The position numbers and the translations under genes are program-made. Below the pieces are notes generated by a model, which was not told where the DNA came from, did not search any database, and saw nothing but the letters and a program-made list of their open reading frames with translations. 64,000 bases of DNA from Micromonospora andamanensis (GTDB taxonomy: Bacteria > Actinomycetota > Actinomycetes > Mycobacteriales > Micromonosporaceae), in contig NZ_BOOZ01000003.1 of NCBI RefSeq assembly GCF_016863495.1, positions 433,309 to 497,308 of the forward strand, read 5' to 3'. Shown here piece after piece: positions 8,737-17,800 of the stretch. Positions within the stretch are counted from its first letter, which is position 1, and every line of letters starts with the position of its first letter.

Positions 8737-11700
8737 TCAGAGGCGACGCCCCGGGGCCAGGCGGGTGGGGTCGCCGCCGAGGCGGCCGGCGCCCTTGACG
8801 GACTCGCCGTCATTGGCCTGTACGCCGATCTTGCTGGCCGTGCCACCGAGCCGGACGATCATGGCGTCGGCGTCCCGGATCAGCACGTCCCGGATCTCCG
8901 CCTCGCCGACCAGCTCAGCGTCACCGGCAAGCGTCCGGAACGCGGTGAGCTGGTTGATCGCCCGCTTGTCGTTGCCCTCCGCCTCCGCCACACGGGCGTT
9001 GGAGAGTCGCTTCGACAACTGGTTGTGCGCCTTCGTGGAGAGCCGACCCGTCGCCTTGAACCGGTCCAGCAGGTTCTGCATGTCCCGGAACGAGGTGGTG
9101 ACGAAGAAGCGGACCGACGCGGTGGTGGCGTTGCCCGCCTTGTCGGTCGCCGTGACGGTCAGCTCGTGCAGGCCCAACGGCAGCTCGTACATCGCCTGGA
9201 GCGTGCCGCTGACGTACGGGCGGTCGTCGAGTTGACCGACCACTGAGGCGATGCCCGAGGTCGGGTCCACCGCCTGCCACGACACCCGGACGTCCTGGCT
9301 GTCCCCGTAGAGCTGGCCGTCGGCGATGCCGGAGACCAGCAGGGTGGGCTTCGTACCGTCGATCCGGACCACCGCCGACTTGAGCGTCTCGGCGTTGCCT
9401 GCGGTGTCGGTGGCCCGGTAGAGCAGCTCGTGGTCCCCGTCACCGCTGATCTGCACCGGCTCGGTGTACGGCGTCCAGTCGCCGCCGTCCAACGACCACT
9501 CCAGCAGCTTCACCCCGGAACCGGCGTCGGTCGAGGTGAGTACCACCGGGATGGTGCCGTCGTGCCAGCCCTCGTCGTTCGCCGGAGCGAACGTCGCGGT
9601 GCTGACCGGCGCGGTGGCGTCGATGCGGACGGCTACCGTCTTGGTCTCCTCCACGTTGCCGGCCTCGTCCACCGAGCGGAACCGCAGCTCGTGCTCGCCG
9701 TCCCCGGTCACCTGCACCGGTGCGGTGTAGGCGGTCCAGGTGGTGGCGTCATCGAGCTGGTACTCGGTGCGAGCCACCCCGCTGCCACCGTCGTTGTCGG
9801 CGGCGGTCAGGGTGACGGTCGCCGGGCCGGTGAGCCAACCCTCGACCGGGGTGCCGGACACCTCGGCCGTGGTGACAGGGGCGGTGTCGTCGTCCGGTCC
9901 GGCCTCGGTGGAGAACCGGAAGTAGTCGAACGACGCCGACTTCGAGGCGGTCTGGTTGCCGCTGAGGGTGAACACGCCCACCTTCGGGGTCGCCCCCACG
10001 GCCGCGTTGACCAGCTCGGTCAACGCCGTCCAGGTGGTGCCGTCCGCCGAGTACGACGCGGTGAAGGTGTCACCGGCGCGCGACACCCGCAGGTGCCACT
10101 CGGACGAGGTCAGGTTCTCCGCACCCGGCTGGGGATCCTGGATCGATCCGCCGATCTCGCTGCGGAACTCGATCCGCCGAGACACCGGCTGGCCGGCCTG
10201 GTTGTCCACCACGAAGTCGAACTTGAGGTAGTTGTCGTCGTCGCCGTACACGATCAGACCCGCCTGCTGGTACTGCTCGTCCAGCAGACTGCCGTCGATC
10301 TTGGTCTCCATCGTCCAGTCGCCGGTCGGGGCGTTCTGCAGGATGAAGTTCGTCGGATCGGTGTTGTTGGTGCCGTAGATGTCACCGTTGGGCACGTCGA
10401 TGTGCAGCTTGCCACCGCTGACCCGGTAGGCGCTCGGGTCCTCCCGCAGGATCGCGTTCCACCGGCACTTGTCCAGCGAGATGCCGTCGAAGTCGTCGGA
10501 CGGGTCGACCGGCCCGGCCGGCTCGTCCGGCGTCACCTGGAACCAGTCGAACGCGGCATCCACGACGGGGGCGTCGGTGCCACCGTTGAGGGCGAACAGG
10601 CCGATCCGCGGGTTCTCGATGCCGGCCAGCCCGGCGGACCGCCCGACCGGGCTGTAGGTCTGCCCGTCGGCCGACATCTCCGCGGTCAGGGTGGTGCCGT
10701 CGCTGCTGATCCGCAGGTAGACGGTGTCACCCTCCGGTGCGGCGACGTTGTCGGCACTGTCGTTGCGCGGCGTGCCGGCAGTCTCCCGGAGGAACTCCAC
10801 CCGCCGGCTGCCGTTGTAGAGCAGGTCGACCTTGGCGTAGTTGTCGTCGTCGCCGTAGACGATCAGACCTGCCTGCTGGTAGGTAGCCGTCACCGGGACG
10901 GTGACCTTCGTGGTCGCCTGCCAGGCACCCGTCGGCGCGGGCTGGAGCACCAGGTTTGTCGCGTCGTTGCGGCTGCCGTAGAGGTCACCGACCCCGGTCG
11001 GAAGTTGCAGCGCGCCGTCGGAGACGGACAGGAGCTGGTTCTCCCGCACCACGCTGCTCCACCGGTCGCGGTCGAGCGTGTCGCCGTCGAAGTTGTCCGA
11101 ACGTGCCCCGAGGCAGGAGGTGTTCGGCGATTCGACCCGGACCGGCACCGTGGCGTACGACCGGGCGCCCCGGCTGTCGGTCACCGTCAGGGTGGCGGTG
11201 AAGTTGCCCGGTGCGGCGTAGGTGTGCTCGGCGTTCAGCGTGTCGGCCGTGCCGCCGTCACCGAAGTCCCACTCGTACGTCAGCGGGGTGTCGCCCTCGG
11301 GATCGGTGGCGGTGCCGCCGAACGCGATGGTGACAGGTGCGGTGCCGGTGGCCGGCGTGGCGGTGGCGGTGACCACCGGCGGTGCGTTGTCGGTGACGCC
11401 CTTGCCGACGAAATCCGCCCAGTTGACGTTGAACAGCGAACCCGAGCCGCCCGCCGGATCCTGGGCCACGAAGTACAGCGAACCGCTCGCTGCACCCGTC
11501 ACCGGCGCGGTGACGTCGGTGTAGGTCTGCCAGTCGCCGGTACCCGGCACGGTGGCCGTGGCGACCACCGGGCCGTCGACCGCGCCGGCCCGTACCTCGA
11601 TCACGCCGCCGCTGGTCGCGGAGGCCACCCGGAAGCGGATCTCGTCGATCTCGGTCAGGTCGGCCGGGACGACCGACCACCAGTCGCCGTCCTCGATCGC

Positions 11701-14562
11701 ACCGATGTTCTGCCCGCCGCCGGCGGAGTCACCGCTGGCCTCGCGCATCACGCCGGGGTCGCCGCCGCCGGTGCCGTTCTCGGCCCGGCCGGTGTCGGTG
11801 AAGTACTCGGCCTGCTTGCGCTTGGGCTGGAGGATCTCGATATCCCGGCCGGTCAGCGGGTCGGCCCCACCGGTGCCGCCCTGGTCGGTGTAGGTGGCCT
11901 CCAGGACGGTGAAGACGTCCGCCTCGGCGCCGTGCCCGGCGGCGAGCTGGGTCTGCACCGTGCCGGTGCAGCCGGTGTGCTGCTCCAGCGGGTGGGCGTG
12001 CTCGTCGTGACCGAGCAGCACCTGGAGCTGGACGTCGGCGCAGTCGATCTCGCCGTCCTCCGGGTCGGTCACCTTGATCGTGTACTTGACCTGGTCGCCC
12101 CAGTTGAAGAAACCACCGTCCGGCGGGAACTCGATCTCCACAGTCGGCGCGGTGTTGCCGACCGTGATCGGCACGTTCGCCACCGCCGTACGCCCCTTCG
12201 GGTTGGTGACGGTGAGCTGGGCGGTGTAGTTGCCCGGCGAGCTGTACGTGTGGGTCGGGTTCGCCTCGGTGGAGGTGCCGCCGTCGCCGAACGTCCAGGC
12301 GTAGGTGAGCGTGCCTCCGTCGGGGTCGCGGGAACCGGCGCTGGAGAAGGCCACCTCCAGCGGGGCCTGCCCGGAGGTGGGTTCGGCGCTGGCCACCGCG
12401 ATCGGCGCCCGGTCACCGGCGATGTAGTCGATCCGGTAGACGCCGGAGTTGTCGTTGTTGCCGCCGAAGCCGCTACCCCACTCGATCAGGTACATCGCGC
12501 CGTCCGGACCGAACTCGAAGTCCATCGGGCGGATGAAGGACATCCCGGTGAGCAACTGGTTGATGTCGACCAGGTCCTTGCCGTCCTCGGTGACCTGCAT
12601 CGTGTACATCTTCGACTGGTTCCACTCGCCGAGGAGCGCCTTGCCGTCGTAGTACGCCGGCCACTTGCGGTCCGAGTCGAGGTCGGCGTCGTACCGGTAG
12701 ACCGGGCCGCCCATCGGCGCACCACCGCCACCGATCTCCGGGTAGCGCGGGTCACCGCCGTAGCCGTAGTCGACGGTGGCCGGGATGGCCGGCGGGAGGT
12801 TGGTCAGGCCGGTGTTGTTCGGCGAGTTGTTCACCACCGCTGCGCAGTCGAACTTCGGCCCGCTCGGGCCGGAGGGGAACTGGTAGTCGTTGTACGCCTC
12901 GTTGGTCCCCGTGCAGTACGGCCAGCCGTAGTTGCCCGGTTCGGCGACGATGTTCCACTCGACCAGGCCCTCGGGGCCACGGTTGGGGTTGTCCGACGCG
13001 GCGTCCGGGCCGTAGTCGGCGACGTAGAGGGTGTCGGTGGCCGGGTCGATGCCGATCCGGAACGGGTTGCGGAAGCCCATCGCGAAGATCTCGGGACGGG
13101 TCTTCTCGGTACCCGGCGGGAAGAGGTTGCCCTCCGGGACGGTGTACGTCCCGTCGTCCTCCGGGTGGATCCGGATCACCTTGCCGCGCAGGTCGTTGGT
13201 GTTGCCGGAGGTGCGCTGCGCGTCGTAGTCGGCGCGTCCGGGCCGCTCGTCGATGGGCGTGTACGCGTCCGAGGAGAACGGGTTGGTGTTGTCCCCGGTG
13301 GCCAGGTAGAGGTTGCCGGCGGAGTCGAACGTCATGGTGCCGCCGGCGTGGCAGCAGGTGTTGCGTTGGGTGTCGACCTGGAGCACCACCTTCTCGGTGG
13401 CCGCGTCGATCGAGTCACCGCTGACCGTGAACCGGGAGAGCAGGTTGCGCGCCACCCCGTCGTTCGGGGCGTAGTAGAGATACACCCAGTTGTTCGTGGC
13501 GAAGTCCGGGTCGAGGCGGATGCCGATCAGGCCGTCCTCGTTGCCGGTGAAGACGTCGAGGTCGATGGCGGTGACCGTATTGCCGGTGTCCGGCTTGACG
13601 ATCTGCACCCGGCCGTCGCGTTCGATGTAGAAGACCCGGCCGTCGGGCGCGATGTCCAGCTCCATCGGGTTGCTTGTGTTGCTGTCCAGCGTCACCTTCT
13701 CGAAGCTGGCGGTCAGCGACGCCCCGCAGTCGGCACCCTCGATCCCGGCCGCGGTGCGGATACCGCCGAGCAGGTGGGTGCGGAACTCCGGTTCGGCGTA
13801 CGACTCGTCGGTGTGGCCGCCGCCTGTGTACCAGGCTCGGCCGCCGTCGTAGTCCTGACACCAGGCGATCGGGTGGTCGTGCCCCATCGCGCCGGAGCCG
13901 GCGGAGTAACTCTTCTCGTCGAGGGTGGCCAGCACGTGCACCGCACCACGCGGGTTGGTGCGGTAGTTGTACCACTCGTCGTATCGGGACCAGCGCTCCG
14001 GCAGGTGCGCGGTGGAGGGGTGAGCCGGATCCTCGACCTTGACCGTGGCGGTCTGGTTGGCCGGGTGGCTGTTGAAGTACGCCCCCACCAGTTCGCCGTA
14101 CCAGGACCAGCTGTACTCGGTGTCGGCGGCGGCGTGGATGCCGGCGTAGCCGCCACCGGCCTGGATGTAGCGCTCGAACGCCGCCTGCTGGTCGGCGGTC
14201 AGCACGTCTCCGGTGGTGGAGAGCCAGATGACGGCCTGGTACTGGGCCAGGTTCGCATCGGTGAAGGCGGCGCCGTCCTCTGTGGTGTCGACGGTGAAAC
14301 CGTGTTCCGCGCCGAGTTCCTGGATGGCGGCGATGCCTGTGGGAATGGAGGCGTGGCGGAAGCCGGCGGTCTTGGAGAAGACCAGCACTGAGAACGTATC
14401 GGCGGCCTCCGGAGCCGCCTGCTGGACGGGGGCGCTCTGCGCGACTGTCTCGGTGCTCGGCGCGGCCTGTGCGGCAGGGACGCCGGCGAGGCCGGTCACG
14501 GCGAGGCCGAGGGTGAGAAGTGTGGCGGTGATGGGTACGCGGGCACGGGGTGGTCGGGGCAC
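8737..14562 (-). CDS. Exported ThuA / PQQ-type sugar dehydrogenase / PKD / FIMAH multidomain protein
   Basis: A 1941-residue secreted protein. Domains in order: signal peptide 1-33 (cut after AQA), ThuA-like domain about 57-275 (SVLVFSKTAGFRH), glucose/sorbosone-dehydrogenase-type propeller about 285-715 (NPMELDIAPDGRVFYIERDG), PKD about 718-800, a region with HDEHAHPLEQHTGC, a CBM6-like module about 920-1055, a second PKD about 1060-1143, two laminin-G-like modules about 1155-1335 and 1345-1540, Ig-like 'dynamic' repeats about 1550-1835, and a C-terminal FIMAH-like helical domain about 1840-1925. It probably oxidises or binds extracellular carbohydrate; the substrate is unknown. The start is GTG 14562 behind AGAGGAG. 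It is the longer of two tandem paralogues. Confidence 0.9.
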   Translation of the reverse strand: MPRPPRARVPITATLLTLGLAVTGLAGVPAAQAAPSTETVAQSAPVQQAAPEAADTFSVLVFSKTAGFRHASIPTGIAAIQELGAEHGFTVDTTEDGAAFTDANLAQYQAVIWLSTTGDVLTADQQAAFERYIQAGGGYAGIHAAADTEYSWSWYGELVGAYFNSHPANQTATVKVEDPAHPSTAHLPERWSRYDEWYNYRTNPRGAVHVLATLDEKSYSAGSGAMGHDHPIAWCQDYDGGRAWYTGGGHTDESYAEPEFRTHLLGGIRTAAGIEGADCGASLTASFEKVTLDSNTSNPMELDIAPDGRVFYIERDGRVQIVKPDTGNTVTAIDLDVFTGNEDGLIGIRLDPDFATNNWVYLYYAPNDGVARNLLSRFTVSGDSIDAATEKVVLQVDTQRNTCCHAGGTMTFDSAGNLYLATGDNTNPFSSDAYTPIDERPGRADYDAQRTSGNTNDLRGKVIRIHPEDDGTYTVPEGNLFPPGTEKTRPEIFAMGFRNPFRIGIDPATDTLYVADYGPDAASDNPNRGPEGLVEWNIVAEPGNYGWPYCTGTNEAYNDYQFPSGPSGPKFDCAAVVNNSPNNTGLTNLPPAIPATVDYGYGGDPRYPEIGGGGAPMGGPVYRYDADLDSDRKWPAYYDGKALLGEWNQSKMYTMQVTEDGKDLVDINQLLTGMSFIRPMDFEFGPDGAMYLIEWGSGFGGNNDNSGVYRIDYIAGDRAPIAVASAEPTSGQAPLEVAFSSAGSRDPDGGTLTYAWTFGDGGTSTEANPTHTYSSPGNYTAQLTVTNPKGRTAVANVPITVGNTAPTVEIEFPPDGGFFNWGDQVKYTIKVTDPEDGEIDCADVQLQVLLGHDEHAHPLEQHTGCTGTVQTQLAAGHGAEADVFTVLEATYTDQGGTGGADPLTGRDIEILQPKRKQAEYFTDTGRAENGTGGGDPGVMREASGDSAGGGQNIGAIEDGDWWSVVPADLTEIDEIRFRVASATSGGVIEVRAGAVDGPVVATATVPGTGDWQTYTDVTAPVTGAASGSLYFVAQDPAGGSGSLFNVNWADFVGKGVTDNAPPVVTATATPATGTAPVTIAFGGTATDPEGDTPLTYEWDFGDGGTADTLNAEHTYAAPGNFTATLTVTDSRGARSYATVPVRVESPNTSCLGARSDNFDGDTLDRDRWSSVVRENQLLSVSDGALQLPTGVGDLYGSRNDATNLVLQPAPTGAWQATTKVTVPVTATYQQAGLIVYGDDDNYAKVDLLYNGSRRVEFLRETAGTPRNDSADNVAAPEGDTVYLRISSDGTTLTAEMSADGQTYSPVGRSAGLAGIENPRIGLFALNGGTDAPVVDAAFDWFQVTPDEPAGPVDPSDDFDGISLDKCRWNAILREDPSAYRVSGGKLHIDVPNGDIYGTNNTDPTNFILQNAPTGDWTMETKIDGSLLDEQYQQAGLIVYGDDDNYLKFDFVVDNQAGQPVSRRIEFRSEIGGSIQDPQPGAENLTSSEWHLRVSRAGDTFTASYSADGTTWTALTELVNAAVGATPKVGVFTLSGNQTASKSASFDYFRFSTEAGPDDDTAPVTTAEVSGTPVEGWLTGPATVTLTAADNDGGSGVARTEYQLDDATTWTAYTAPVQVTGDGEHELRFRSVDEAGNVEETKTVAVRIDATAPVSTATFAPANDEGWHDGTIPVVLTSTDAGSGVKLLEWSLDGGDWTPYTEPVQISGDGDHELLYRATDTAGNAETLKSAVVRIDGTKPTLLVSGIADGQLYGDSQDVRVSWQAVDPTSGIASVVGQLDDRPYVSGTLQAMYELPLGLHELTVTATDKAGNATTASVRFFVTTSFRDMQNLLDRFKATGRLSTKAHNQLSKRLSNARVAEAEGNDKRAINQLTAFRTLAGDAELVGEAEIRDVLIRDADAMIVRLGGTASKIGVQANDGESVKGAGRLGGDPTRLAPGRRL
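13600..13712. repeat. 113-bp identical tract (copy 1)
   Basis: Bases 13600-13712 are identical to 18570-18682 in the paralogue, across the ThuA-to-propeller junction, while flanking sequence diverges at once on both sides. Confidence 0.85.
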
Positions 14563-14790
14563 TCCGGTCTCCTCTGTCGTTACTCGACGTGGGTCGCGGG
14601 GGACGGCTCGCCGAAGACCGTCCCAAATGGAGCCGGTTCGGACACCGTGCCGATGGCGCCGTACCAGCATTTATGTCGAGCCGTTGAACAAATTAGTTCC
14701 GTTGAAACGATTAATGGCAAGACTTCGATGGATAACGTTTCGGTAAATGGGGGTGACATTCCCGCACAGCCCGCCCAAACCACCACCAGC
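14563..14790. promoter_or_regulatory. Upstream region of the 1941-aa gene
   Basis: A non-coding stretch, strikingly AT-rich for this genome between about 14670 and 14760. It holds the promoter of the gene starting at 14562 and the motif at 14733-14746 shared with the paralogue. I cannot name -35 and -10 boxes with confidence. Confidence 0.5.
14733..14746 (-). promoter_or_regulatory. Putative operator shared by the two ThuA/dehydrogenase genes
   Basis: The + strand reads TAACGTTTCGGTAA, 171 bp from the start codon. The paralogue has TAACGTTTTGGTAA (19683-19696) at 163 bp, matching in 13 of 14 bases while the surroundings differ. The AACGTT core with central CG resembles LacI-family operators. 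Function is inferred. Confidence 0.45.
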
Positions 14791-14826
14791 GCCGGCCCGT
14801 GCCTCGGGGCAGAGGCACGGGCCGGC
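14791..14826 (-). terminator. Terminator after the 1555-aa gene
   Basis: A perfect 15-bp stem (14791-14805 with 14812-14826) and a 6-base loop lie 26 bases beyond the stop codon of the minus-strand gene ending at 14853. It should separate the two paralogous transcription units. Confidence 0.85.
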
Positions 14827-14852
14827 ATCGATGGATCGGCTGGGCCGGCCGA

Positions 14853-17800
14853 CTACCCGGGGGTGAGTCGGAAGTAGTCGAACGCGGCCGTCTTGGCGGC
14901 GGTCTGGTTGGCGCCGAGAGTGAACAGACCCACCCTCGGGGTCGTCCCGACCGCGGTGCTCGTCAACGACCCCAGGCTCGTCCAACTCGTGCCGTCGGCC
15001 GAGTACGCGGCGGTGAAGGTGCTTCCGCTGCGGGTCAGCCGCAGGTGCCAGATCCCCTGGGTCAGGCCGGTCGCCTGTGGCTGCGTACTCTGCACCGCTC
15101 CGCCGACCTCGCTGCGGAACTCGATCCGCCGCGAGACCGCTTGTCCGGCCGCGTTGTCCGTGACGTAGTCGAACTTGAGGTAGTTGTCGTCGTCGGCGTA
15201 CACCAGCAGGCCCGCCTGCTGATACTGCTCATTGAGCAGGCTGCCGTCGACCCGGGTCTGCATCGTCCAGTTCCCGGCCGGGCTGTTCTGGAGGATGAAG
15301 TTCGTCGGCCCGGTGTTGCCGGTGCCGTAGATGTCACCGTTCGGCACGTCGATGCGCAGCGCGCCGTCGGTCACCCGGTAGCGGGTCGCGTCCTCCCGCA
15401 CGATGGCGTTCCACCGGCACTTCTCCAGGCTGCCGCCGGTGAACTCGTCCGACGGCGTGACGACGCTCGTGGTGACATCCGGGGTGATCCGGAACCAGTC
15501 GAACTGAGCGTTCACCACAGGTGCGGTGGTGCCGCCGTTGAGGGCGAAGAGACCGATTCGGGGGTTGGTGATCCCGGCCAGCGCGGCGGACCGACCGACC
15601 GCGGTGAAGGTCTGCCCGTCGGTCGAGTAGGCGGCGGTCAGGTTCGTCCCGTCGCTCGTCAGTCGCAGATGGATGGTGTCACCTGTGGGAGCCGCTGTGG
15701 AGTCCGTGCTCTCGTTGCGCGGCGTCCCGGCGCTCTCCCTGATGAACTCCACCCGGCGGCTGCCTCCGTACAGCAGGTCCAACTTGGCGTAGTTGTCGTC
15801 GTTGCCGTAGATGAGCAGACCGGCCTGCTGGTAGTCGGCCCGGGCCGCCAGGGTCACCCGGGTGGTCGCCTGCCAGGCTCCGCTGGGCGCGGGCTGGAGC
15901 ACCAGGTTTGTGGCGTCGTTGCGGGTGCCGTACAGGTCACCCGCAGCGGTGGGCAGCCGCAGCGAACCGTCGGCGACCGAGTACGAGGTGTTCCCCCGCA
16001 CCACGCCTGTCCACCGCTGGAGGTCCAGCGAGGTGCCGGTGAACTCGTCGGACCGTTGTGGTCCCTGCTCTCCCTGGCAGGGGTTGCCCGCCCCGTCGAC
16101 CCGGATCGGCACGCTTGCCTGCCCCCGGGCACCCCGGCTGTCGGTGACCGTCAGGGTGGCGGTGTAGCTGCCCGGCGTGGTGTACGTGTGGGTGGCGCTG
16201 AGCGTGTTCGCGGTCGCGCCGTCGCCGAAGTCCCAGGCGTACGTGAGAGGGGTGTCCCCGTCCGGGTCGGTCGCCGTACCGGTGAAGGTCACGGCCAGTG
16301 GCCCGGTCCCGCTGGTCGGGGTGGCCGTGGCGGCGACCGTCGGTGGGGCGTTGCCGCTCACCCCGGGGCCGACGAAGTCCATCCAGTTGACGTTGAACAG
16401 GGTGCCGGAGCCGCCGCTCGGGTCCCGGGCGACGAAGTACAACGCGCCCTCCGCGGCGGCGCCGTTGGGTATCTGCGCGGTGATGTCGGTGTACGTCTGC
16501 CACCCTCCGGTGCCGGCCACGGTCGCGGTGGTGATCAGCGGTCCGTTCGCGGCTCCGGCGCGTACCTCGATCCGGCCGCCGGATGTGGCCGAGGCGACCC
16601 GGAACTGGATCGAGGTGACGCCGGTCAAGCTGGCCGGACTCACCGACCACCAGTCGCCGTCCTCGATGAACCCGATGTTCTGCCCGCCGCCGGCGGTGTC
16701 ACCTGTGGTCTCCCGCTCCACCCCGGCGGTGCCGCCCCCGGTGGCACCTGTCACCCGCCCGGTGGCGGAGTAGTACTCGGCCTGCTTGCGCTTGGGCTGA
16801 AGGACCACGAGCGCCCGGCCGGTCTGCGGCTCGGCCCCGTCGGACCCGCCCTTGTCGGTGTAGGTTGCCTCCAGCACGGTGAAGACGTTCGCGTCCGCCC
16901 CGTGGCCGTCGGCGAGCTGGGTCTGCACCGTGCCGGTGCAGCCGGTGTGCCGCTCCAGCGGGTGGGCGTGCTCGTCGTGGCCGAGCAGGACCTGGAGTTC
17001 GACGTCGTCGCAGTCGACGGTCCCGTCCTCCGGATCGGTGACCTTGACGGTGTAGGCGACCTGGTCGCCCCAGGCGAAGAAGCCACCGTCCGGCGGAAAC
17101 TCGATGGTCACGGTCGGTGCCGTGTTGCCGACGGTGACCGGCACGTTCGCCACCGCGCTCCGACCCGCCGGGTTGGTCACCCGGAGTTGCGCGGTGTAGC
17201 TCCCGGAACTGGTGTACGTGTGGGTCGGGTTGGCCTGGGTGGAGGTGCCGCCGTCGCCGAACGTCCAGGCGTAGGTGAGCGCCCCGCCGTCGGGGTCGCG
17301 CGAGCCGGCGCTGGAGAAGGTGACCGCGAGCGGTGGCGCTCCGGAGGTGGGGTTCGCCGAGGCGACCGCGATCGGGGCGCGGGCACCGGCTGTGTAGTCG
17401 ATCCGGTAGACGCCGGAGTTGTCGTTGTTGCCGCCGAAGCCGCTGCCCCACTCGATCAGGTACAGCGCGCCGTCGGGGCCGAACTCGAAGTCCATCGGTC
17501 GGACGAAGGTCATCTGGTCGAGGATCCGGTTGATGTCGACAAGAGACTTGCCGTCCCGGCTGACCTGCATGGTGTACATCCGCGACTGGTTCCACTCGCC
17601 GAAGATCGACTTGCCGTCGAAGTACGCCGGCCACTGCCGGCGGGACGAGATGGTCGGGTCGTACCGGTAGACGGGGCCGGCCATTGGCGCTCCGCCGCCG
17701 CCGATCTCCGGGAAGCGGCTGTTACCGCCGTAGCCGTAGTCGACAGTGGCCGGGATGGCCGCCGGCAGGTTGGTCAGACCTGTGTTGTTCGGGGAGTTGT

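Noticed and set aside
9430..14391. A 1653-codon open frame on the + strand opposite the 1941-aa gene (and a similar one of 1556 codons at 14799-19469).
   Set aside because: Both lie antisense to real genes with clear domains, show no family features, and are explained by high GC content removing stop codons from the opposite strand.
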